From Elmis aenea (lineage: Eukaryota > Arthropoda > Insecta > Coleoptera > Elmidae), in the NCBI GenBank assembly GCA_947652605.1, contig OX393580.1, positions 19,612,159-19,676,158 on the forward strand: a DNA stretch of 64,000 bases. The letters are read 5' to 3'. Below, one piece after another: positions 55,801 through 64,000 of the stretch. The translations under genes and the position numbers were made by a program. The stretch's first letter is position 1. The number at the start of each line of letters is the position of its first letter. The notes below the pieces were generated by a model. That model saw nothing but the letters and a program-made list of their open reading frames with translations. It searched no databases and was not told the origin of the DNA.

Positions 55801-58006
55801 AAAAATATACAGGATGTTCCGTTTAAAATAACAAAGTTGAGGTCATTCCGGCGAAACCGGAAGTGAAACAAATGTGTGCATGTGCTCAATAAGCCCGGTT
55901 TTTTGCACATATCATATATGTCTATGATTTCATTTATCTAAAATCAAAACTAAAGTAAAAAAGGGTGTGTACCACACTTCCTTTACACCCGGTATTGTTT
56001 CTGTACGTAAATATAAAATGAATTATCTAATTATCGTTAATTACATTCTACTCTGCTATTTAAATTGCCTTAAAAGATCATTTACATTGTATCATTAAGC
56101 TTTTTTATTATACTGCACTTTAACGTTGCTTATTAACATCTTATACGATCTTCAATGACAACAAATATGTGGAAACATTTTTTATATGCATCTAAATCGC
56201 CATTTTTTGTTTAAAAGTATCGATAACTTTGTAAAGAACTTTCTTAAACACCATAAAAGTTTTAATTATCTGGTACTTTACCATTTCAAGATGATCGCTA
56301 TGTCATATAGAACAGAGAAATGCGTGAAAGCTGTCCGTAAATGAAATTTGGTTACAATAAATTCTAGATGTATTTGCAACTGGTTTTTTAAAGCGTTTAT
56401 TAGGACCACTTTCGTTTTCTCGCTAAACCAGATGAAGTAATTAATGTTGGATTTAAAATAATTAAGTTAAGTAATTTATCGGTGAAAGAACTTGGCGCCC
56501 ACAGGTGAAATTTTTATGTATTTTTGGAGATAAATCTTTGAGACTAATTATTTAAAACAAAAAACAGAAAACTATAATATATGGTCTTATCAGATGTTTA
56601 TTTTTAGAATCTGCTTAAATTAATTATTGTAAAGATTTGCGTTTTAACGAATAACAAATTTACAACGTTTTGTGGTAAAAATTAAATTGCTATTATGCAT
56701 AGTTTTGGAAATATGGCCAAAAACGAGTTCTTCAAATTTTCATTTTTTAATTTTTTAATTTTTAGTTGAATTATTACTGGTTTCATCTTACATTGTTACT
56801 TTAAAAGATTGTAATATTCGACTTGGTACAATTCGAATGTTTTTAGCCCTTAAAAATTACTGCTTGTTACAGTTTTCTTTTAATATTTTCAAAGTTTAAA
56901 CACAAAACATATTTACTTTGTCCTGAAAAGCTTTGTAGAAGCCATTAGGACTTAACTGTTACACAGTCTATAACATTTACAGTTCCTGGTTTACCTTTTG
57001 CTTTATTCATCTCTTATAATTTTGGCTTTGCTTTAATTAGAGCCTACACTTACGAGATCCTAGTGACACAACATGCCATAATCAAAAAATATAATGTTGT
57101 TGTTAGAATTACGATTAAGTCCATGTAAAAAATATTTTTCTATACGTAATAGAGTGAAATTACATTATTATTTATTTCAAGAAATTATTTATTGTACTGT
57201 CTTGGTAGAACATAATAGAAAATTTAACCTTTTCTTATTTATCTTCTCATACTCCACCCAAAACACTTGTTATATTTCAACGAGAAAATTAACGTTTTTG
57301 AAATTAGCTATAAATCGTTTTTTGTTCGTAACAACATTCAATTTTTTTTTAAGAAGTACGTTGGTTTTCCAAGATTCTCCCCATTTTAACCCAAAATATG
57401 TACGTAATGTTATTTTCAAAAATAAATTACGAATATCGAAAAACTCACCACTGGTTCGACTTTATGACCTCCATAGCCACCATAATCACCACCAGCTCCA
57501 CCATCTCCACCATAACCCCCTGAACTTCCCCCATAGCCTCCAGATTCTCCCCCATATCCACCTGCACCTCCTCCATAACCTCCGGCCCCACCCTGAAGTC
57601 CTCCAACAGCATAACTGTATGCTCCAGAACTACCCCCGTGTCCTCCTTCATTGCCACCCTCTCCACCATATCCTCCGCCACCCTCTCCGCCACCCTCTCC
57701 ACCATATCCTCCGCCACCCTCTCCACCATATCCTCCGCCACCCTCTCCTCCTTCAGCACCTCCGCCATATCCTCCACCACCTTCAAGTCCACCATATCCT
57801 TCTTGGCTATAATCTCCAACGGAAATAGCGTAGCCCGCTGCGACCAAACTCAACAGAATATAACCCTGAAAGAACTTACTCATTAACCATCATACATTCA
57901 CTTAAAAAAACATCTCCAAGCTATTCTCACAATGCACACATGTCGCATATCATTAAATTTAATGTCGCACCGCGTTCGTTTTAAGAGAAATTTTTTATAC
58001 CTTCAT
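52833..58006 (-). CDS. Glycine-rich RR-2 cuticular protein (3 exons, 223 aa)
   Basis: Preferred exons, minus strand: 58006-58001, 57865-57449, 53081-52833; phases agree (672 nt with stop). Exon 1 encodes only Met-Lys, then [13 protein letters not shown] completes the signal peptide. An alternative start at 57883 ([11 protein letters not shown]...) would skip this intron, but it spans a good acceptor (TTCTTTCAG). Residues about 20-135 are low-complexity GGYGG and GGEGG repeats. Residues 142-205 are a clear RR-2 chitin-binding domain: [48 protein letters not shown]. The C-terminus is a short HGGYGGYQ tail. Expected secreted structural protein of hard cuticle. Intron 2 is 4.4 kb and holds a 1.8-kb fold-back. 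Confidence 0.87.
53334..55135. mobile_element. Fold-back element G in cuticle gene intron 2
   Basis: The arms run about 53334-53960 and 54470-55135. Matching blocks include TATGGAAACAGACAAATATC, GAATACTGTTGCAGATATAA and TTTACGAAAACGGTTGA. The ends are TACAAGG (left, decayed) and ATCCCTGTA (right). Mirror ORFs (53220-53657 plus, 54802-55167 minus) reflect the palindrome. Related half-arms occur in repeat B at 13505-14030 and 62600-62650. Two internal ACACCCTGTA-type motifs suggest further nesting. Confidence 0.8.
55738..55994 (+). repeat. 257-bp direct repeat, copy 2
   Basis: Second copy of the segment at 20066-20322, in the same orientation, about 35 kb away. It starts TTATAAAAATTAACCAAAAT and ends ACACCCGGTAT. 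It lies in intron 2 of the RR-2 cuticle gene. Confidence 0.8.
55995..57448. other. Remaining part of cuticle gene intron 2
   Basis: AT-rich intron; no exon or repeat recognised. The long plus-strand ORF 57094-57828 is mostly the antisense of the glycine-rich exon (His/Leu-rich reading of GGY repeats). Confidence 0.4.
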
Positions 58007-58038
58007 TTTATTGCTGTCCAACTAAATTTTGTACATCT

Positions 58039-58071
58039 ACTGATTTCTTAAAACGTTGAGTGGTATTTATA
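58039..58071 (-). promoter_or_regulatory. TATA box and TCAGT initiator of the RR-2 cuticle gene
   Basis: On the minus strand TATAAATA starts at 58071 and TCAGT covers 58043-58039, placing the initiator A (58041) 30 bp downstream of the first T. This is standard insect core-promoter spacing. The predicted 5' UTR is about 35 nt and includes a four-codon upstream ORF (ATG at 58036). The promoter supports the two-codon first exon. A TATAAAAA at 57999-57992 falls inside the proposed first intron. Confidence 0.7.
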
Positions 58072-60037
58072 TTTATTGGGTGGGATCCCACCACTATCAT
58101 CTACCCCCAGTATTCACTATCATTCAAGATACTTATTGTATGTCTTGAAGGGCTTAAGTGACAACAAGACGCTAAATATTTGCAACAAGAGAATGTTTAA
58201 AATTAAAAAGTTTCTGATTAATGCACTTTAAAAAATTGCAGATATATTCTTCTCTACGTGTAGATAGAATAATTATGATGGGGCTATAGATTAGTAGATA
58301 AATGTTTTTTACTGCATTCGAAGCAATCAGTTTAAATCAGTTATAAAACACCTTTGAAATTAATAAAATAATAATACAGCACTTATTTACATCACATGTA
58401 AACAAAATGTAATCATTTTTAAACGCATATATTAATATATCGAGTTAAAAATCTCTAATCTTATTTAATAGATTCTGATTAAATCTGTACCAATTTAAGA
58501 CGCTTGCCTGTTCTTTAGTATCTTTTAATATAATTATTTTTGACTTTTATTATGGGGTTTTAATGAATTTTATCTGGCACTGGCAAAAACTTTTATATTG
58601 CAAATATATGTCATCAGTATTTAGGCACTTTCATGTAATTTTAGTGACATTTTGTGTGTGTACCTAATGAATTTTTGTAGTACTTAAAATAAGGCACCTT
58701 CCAAGTTGAAATACTGCTATAAATACCCCAAACAATTAATTGACTACATCTTATTAATGCTTGATTTCTTTGAGTGATTCTTTTTTTTTTTACAAAAATA
58801 AGTTTATTAAAAACCATCTCTTTGCAAACAATTTCTTGCAGCAAGGCCAGTTATGAGACTCTCTTCTCATCTTTACCAGGTTGTTTATTTACGAATAATG
58901 AGCAAAAAAGCTACAAGAAATTCTCTACAAAGAAGATGGGTATTTTTTAATAAAACTTATTAATATTTACTTAATAAAATCCAAATGTTTCAACAGTATG
59001 TTGCTCTACTTTCTGCATAAACGGAGGAACACATAACCACCGAAAAAACGTTTGAATTAATTAAATATTTAATAGTTAATCCTGTTTGATGTAAAACCGA
59101 AAGTTTTTAAGTTATATCCGGTGTGCTAATGATTTTTTTGAGCATATATTACATAAAATGCGCCAGTTATTTCTGAGTGCATTTTAAAGAAATTCTAGCA
59201 CATTTTCGTCAAAAGAAAGACCTAGATTTCACAGTAAAAATTTGCCCGACTAAATTGCAGCTTATAAAGGACTTCTCCTTTCATTTAAAAGCTTTTAAAC
59301 TCATCATAATTTTAAGATTAGAGCAAATAAGTGGAACAGACTGTGATGTAATTCTTTGTTGTGAAGTACCCTTACTTATGAATTACTTGCTGGATAGATT
59401 CGAAAATGCTTCTCTTTTTTAATTTTTAATTTGTGTTTACTTCAGTATGTGTTTGATATGTGATACAGAAGGTGAAAGACGGAAACCTCTATAATGGCCT
59501 TTGTCTTTCTTCAGCCACGAAGACCAGATGACAGTAGATTTAATGAGTGAACGTTTATGTGGGCACCTTCTGAGGTAACTAAAGGAGAAAGCATATGAAG
59601 TAAAATAAACTTACAGTGGCGCTAATACTGTTATTAGAATGCACTATAGAGCTGATTAATTTAGAGCAATTATTATTGTAAGTGAACTTGACCTGTTAAT
59701 AATGTAGTTGGTGCATTGTCAACAGAGCAAGGCAACAATTTTAAGACTGTATTATAAATGGCGTTTTAAATAGAAGTATTCGGTTGTGCTTAAGCAAATT
59801 TAAACAACTTTTAGAGTTATATGAATGTTGCATTTTAAATATAAACATATCAAGTTTAAAACCCCAGCCCTGTAGCTTCAATATTTTTGAAGATACCACA
59901 TTGGTCTTTTTTACCAGATATTTAGAGAGCTACAAGATTTTAACAAAGTATTATAAAAACAACTGTTCATCTTTGTTTAAGTCTTCACGCTGTAATCAAA
60001 ACTCAATTTTTCTAAAACTTATTTTTTCAATCGCATA
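58072..60037. other. Intergenic DNA upstream of the RR-2 cuticle gene
   Basis: Distal promoter region is expected in the first few hundred bases. No gene, repeat pair or transposase motif was recognised; ORF 59177-59422 lacks domains. Confidence 0.35.
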
Positions 60038-61113
60038 TACAGTCTCCTTTTTAGTAGCAGGACTTCAACAGTCGATAGAAAAACTTATTTGAAAGCGAAT
60101 ATTCCATATCAACATGGGTCCAAAAACGCTTAATTTAAAAGATACAGGTTGAAATTTTCGATAAAATATCGATAATTTTTAACCGTTTCCCAACCAGTAG
60201 ATATATTTAAACAAAATTTGGTATACAGCACCACCTTACAGGTTACCACAATCGGTGAAAATTTCAAGTCCCACAAGCAACCAGTGGCGGAGTTGTGAGG
60301 GTTCAGTTTCAATAAATTTTATAAAAAACTAGTACGGCCCTGTCAAAATCAAATTCGAACTGGTTTTTGGATAGAGAATTTTATTTTAAACAAAAAGTGT
60401 ATCTTGACTTTTCTTGGTATCTGCCACCGTTTGGTGGCGCGAAATTTGATTTATTTTACCATTTTCGCGAAAAATTTGCTCCCAAGTTCGATCTAAAAAT
60501 ATAGCTAATATTCGTAATAAAGAAGTAATTACCGATTTTTGCAGTTTTTAATAACAGAACATACTAATAATGGGGGAAGAACTTCCGCTAAAGTAACGAT
60601 TAATGAGCATTTACTCTGCAAGTTGCAATTTTCTGCTTTTCGCGATATTTTTAGATCGAACTTAGGAGCAAATTTTTCGCAAAAATAATAAAATAAATCA
60701 AATTCCGCGCCAAACGGTGGCAGATACGAAGAAAACTCAAGAGACACTTTTTGTTTAGAATAAAATGTTCTACCCAAAAATAAGTTTGATTTTAAACACG
60801 TCCGTACTAGTTTTTTATAAAATTTATTGAAACTGGACTCCCACAACTCCGCCACTGGTTGCTTGTGGGACTTGAAATTTTCACCTATTGTGGTAACCTG
60901 TAAGGTGGTGCTGTATACCAAATTTGGTTTAAATATATCTACTGGTTGAGAAACGGTAAAACATTATCGTTATTTTTTCGAAAATTTCAACACCCTGCCT
61001 GTATCTTTAAAATGAAGCGTTTCTGGACCCATGTTGATATGGAATATTCGCTTTAAAATAAGTTTTTCTATCGACTGTTAAAGTCCTGCTACTAAAAAGT
61101 GGACCACCCTGTA
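60038..61113. mobile_element. Fold-back element H with about 500-bp arms
   Basis: The ends are TACAGTCTCCTTTTTAGTAG and, inverted, CTACTAAAAAGTGGACCACC followed by CTGTA. The arms pair over about 60038-60520 and 60580-61113 (for example CCACAAGCAACCAGTGGCGG against CCGCCACTGGTTGCTTGTGG). TA at both borders. The ORF 60529-60921 and its partner come from the palindrome. Confidence 0.85.
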
Positions 61114-62502
61114 TATGCAAATCCAAATAACTTTTTGCTGCCATAATATTCCTAATAAAATGTGTTCCTGTCATAATCAGGAAATCAGGTCTTATTACAA
61201 GCCACCCACTGTATATTATTTATTAATCGTTATGAAACATGTCTACTGCCATTTTTGGTCATTACAACGGTGGACATTAACATGAATGCTTACAGATTAA
61301 CACGGCTTATTTAACTAGAACTAATGTGTTTATGTAAATGCTAATTAATCTACGATATTAATATTTACCGGAAAAAAATTGTTTGTAAAGCATTGCATCA
61401 ATTGCACAGCTCAATACTATTAAATTAACATAAAATTACACTTCGTTTAATAATATATTTAATTTGCGTCATTAAGGCTATTTATAAGTCGATCAAGTTT
61501 TTTTTTATATATTAATTCTAAATAAATCTAGCTAGACTTAGACTATACATTCTTAGTACCTGCATAACAGTTAGTGTCTGTGAAAGTGTACTTGGATATT
61601 AAAAGATTTGTGTCACAGATTGTTAAATTTGCTCCACAATTAATGTTTGGGGGCGAATTGGAAACATACGAGTTGGTACACTGCAAGTGAGTAATTAAAC
61701 AAATATGTTTGCAAATATAACGATATATTTATTGCAGTATTATTTTGTTAAATAGTGAACAAACATTCGTGCCGTCAATTAGAGTGAAGTTGGCCGATTT
61801 TGGACTTAAAACATACAAAACTTCCACACAACGGTGTAAAAGTAATATTTTTTTATTGTTATATCTTGGTTTTTATCCCTATTAAAGCATTCGAATTTAT
61901 CAATATTGCAAGTCATCTCATACCAAACAAAATATGTTCTGATGGTTGATTTTCCATAGAATGGGTTCCTTAAGTATAAAAGGAGAGACAATTTTATTGC
62001 ACAAATTATCAAATAAAAGATATGTCAACAACAGAGGACATAAAAATAATGAACAATAATCGTAAAAATGATTATGTTACTTCGAAACAAGTTTCAATCT
62101 CTTGGTCAGTATCACCTCTATGGCCAACTTTACCCCACTTTGCAGTATTTAATTAGTTCAAATGCTGTATCACTTCTTCCGCTTTTTACCCTTTCGCCCC
62201 ACTACTGTTGGGCGTTAGATTTTTCTTAAGACTCGTGTAAATTTTCTCTCCATTTCTTCCTGTATTTTACCAATGGTTATATACCATTCGACTCAATCTG
62301 TCTGCTCATAGCAGCTTTTTCAAGCTCATAATTGCAGGTTTAACACCATATGAAAATCTCAACTCTTTTTCCTTCTGGTATTTCCGTTTTTCAAACATTA
62401 TTGATTTCATAAAATGTCTGCTACTAATCTATTATTTCGGTTATTTCTCTGTCAGTATATTAATTGTAATATAATTTAACCCTTAGATATTTGTAGCTAC
62501 CA
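61114..62502. other. Intergenic, nothing recognised
   Basis: AT-rich with no supported feature. Confidence 0.35.
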
Positions 62503-62886
62503 CTGGCGCGCCGTTGTTATTAATCGCCGGGGTGCGAACTCATTTCTAGCGCCCTAAATCCATATTATTAATGTCACGGATAAAAAATGTACAATCGGCA
62601 ACATTCGATAGAGAGAAATTTTATTGTAATATCTTCAATAATATATGTTTCCATACTTTTGTGCAGCACTGTATGTTATGTTTACCTGTAATTCTGATTT
62701 TGTTGAATTTATGTGAATTATGTTTATGTTTTTGGTCTGTAATTATTTTTTTAACCCTTTATCACATATTTCAACTAGATAAAGAAAGTGAGTTGGCGAT
62801 TTTGACTACATCGGCATCCTCTGTTGGCGATTTTGGCTACTTTAGCGAGCTTTTTTGGCGTTTCAAGCAACAATTCACCTAGTCAC
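62503..62886 (-). repeat. Dispersed repeat B, copy 2 (inverted relative to copy 1)
   Basis: Inverse of 13264-13560 and 14038-14881. Shared strings are CGCCGGGGTGCGAACTCATT (inverse of the 14075-14095 block), TTTCCATACTTTTGTGCAGC and GTGAGTTGGCGATTTTG. This copy has a deletion corresponding to about 13561-14030 and no piggyBac-type insert. It ends CACCTAGTCACCCTG. Confidence 0.8.
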
Positions 62887-63702
62887 CCTGAGCGCAAGTG
62901 CTATTCCTTTTGTTCAGCTCGTATCGTATTGAAGCAAATTATTTTTAAGGAAAACCCTGATGCATTCCTTCGACCTCCTTTCTCTTTTGCACGAAAACAT
63001 ATAAAGGCACAATTTTATCTCGTTGCATGAACCCTCTGATTGACCGCGCCCGGGTGCAAAGCACCCCTTGCACCCCCGGCACGGCAAGCCCCTGGTAGAT
63101 GCTTTTTCCATTTGTGTTTCATCTATACCCACATGTATGATTAGCGTCTAATACTGCGCTTATCAAGCAGCCCAACAAAAAGTGAAAGTAAACAAACAAA
63201 AAAACTTTGAAAATGCATAAAAAATAAAACCAGAGCACAGACATCGTTGCATTTATTTGATTTCCTTGTAGAGGCGCAATAAATGCAGAACATGAAACAT
63301 GCACATGTTAGAAAGTCCTTATGGCTACAATTTTTGACTTAGATGTCTGTAGATTCATATCAACTTCCTAATCATAATAAGTAGTTTAGTATCTCGTTAT
63401 ATTACAGAACTGCATTAAATGAATTACGTATTTAAGTGTCGAGATTAGATAATTGTAACACAGTTATAATTAGTAAAATTAACAGCACTCCACTATAAAA
63501 CAAAAACTAATGTAAATATCTTGCAGTCGTTGTATTAAATACAATATTTCGTGCAAATTCTTGTAAAATAATGACGGAGAACAATGAAAAGGTTGTAAAA
63601 TAACGATTGTATCTTCGGTTAAAAAGTATTTCGAAGCAATATGAATATATGTTCTGAATCTTTTTTTTTCAAAGGCAATTTAAAACTATGCAACAAGACA
63701 TG
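62887..63702. other. Intergenic with a C-rich patch
   Basis: Around 63045-63095 a G/C-rich patch ends GGCAAGCCCCTG, which resembles a solitary hAT-type terminus. No partner end was found. No gene. Confidence 0.35.
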
Positions 63703-63710
63703 TACTACAC

Positions 63711-63936
63711 CAGCGATTCTTAACCGAGGGGGCGTGAAAGATTTTAAGAGAGGCGGAAAAAAATTATAAAACGTTTTTACTTTTTACAATATTTTTTGCT
63801 CCTTATTTTACTCGAACCATCGGAGAGATATCTTCTTAAATAAATCGTAATATGTTTGTTACTACAAATTAGGGGGCCCCGAAAATATTTTAGGATACTG
63901 AGGGGGCCGCGACTACTAAAAAGTTAATAACCACTG
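63711..63936. mobile_element. hAT-type MITE, CAGCGATTCTTAACC family
   Basis: The left end is CAGCGATTCTTAACC and the right end (inverted) CAGTGGTTATTAACTT. The octamer TACTACAC is duplicated exactly (63703-63710 and 63937-63944). It is 226 bp long with G-rich GAGGGGGC(C/G) subterminal blocks. Confidence 0.9.
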
Positions 63937-64000
63937 TACTACACGATTAAAAACTACCTATTTGCACCAAATGTATGAACCTGTTTCTGCTTAAACTCCA

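Noticed and set aside
57094..57828. Longest plus-strand ORF (244 codons), His/Leu/Pro-rich
   Set aside because: Most of it is the antisense of the glycine-rich cuticle exon; the repeats create the open frame.
57445..57886. Other long frames over the glycine-rich exon
   Set aside because: They are shadows of GGY/GGE codon repeats; the frame with signal peptide and splice to the RR-2 exon is the real one.
60529..60921. 130-codon minus-strand ORF
   Set aside because: It spans the arms and loop of fold-back H; no start context or domain.
63040..63100. G/C-rich patch as a CpG-like promoter
   Set aside because: Too short; it looks like a lone hAT-type terminus with no downstream gene.

Overview
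This is animal, almost certainly insect, nuclear DNA. It is AT-rich, its few genes have GT-AG introns, two genes encode Rebers-Riddiford cuticle proteins, and most of the rest is transposon-derived. The transposon mix and the cuticle gene structure suggest a beetle, but that is inference; no species marker is visible. There are no operons, CRISPR arrays, rRNA genes or free-standing tRNA genes.

Four multi-exon genes could be assembled by hand with consistent splice phase. (1) A minus-strand SIAH/sina-like RING E3 ubiquitin ligase, 5 exons, 253 aa (8387-12458). (2) A plus-strand gene with a half-RING, a SIAH-type zinc finger and a probable DUF4729 C-terminus, 4 exons, 347 aa (28583-34605). (3) A minus-strand cuticle protein with a chitin-binding RR domain, 3 exons, 182 aa (43211-47245). 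(4) A minus-strand glycine-rich RR-2 cuticle protein, 3 exons, 223 aa (52833-58006), with a TATA box and TCAGT initiator ahead of a two-codon first exon. A decayed partial duplicate of gene 1 lies at 16938-18915.

Layout: 1-8 kb, fold-back, Tc1, LINE and pogo-like remnants with a Penelope-like insertion; 8-13 kb, the SIAH-like gene, whose large intron holds nested palindromes; 13-21 kb, a repeat split by a piggyBac-type element, a LINE corpse, the SIAH-like pseudocopy and a hAT-like element; 21-28 kb, Harbinger, SINE and MITE insertions; 28-35 kb, the RING/DUF4729-like gene with piggyBac and hAT insertions in its introns; 35-42 kb, a large fold-back with nested hAT and Penelope-like inserts and two Tc1/mariner elements; 42-58 kb, the cuticle genes with long palindromes in or between them; 58-64 kb, intergenic DNA with another palindrome and small MITEs.

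I found no clear new functional system. The unusual content is the nested transposon stratigraphy: exact target-site duplications, paralogous empty sites inside the window, two palindromic Penelope-like insertions, and a series of 1-2 kb fold-backs ending in TACAG-type termini. Both RING-type genes kept intact reading frames although kilobases of mobile DNA entered their introns.
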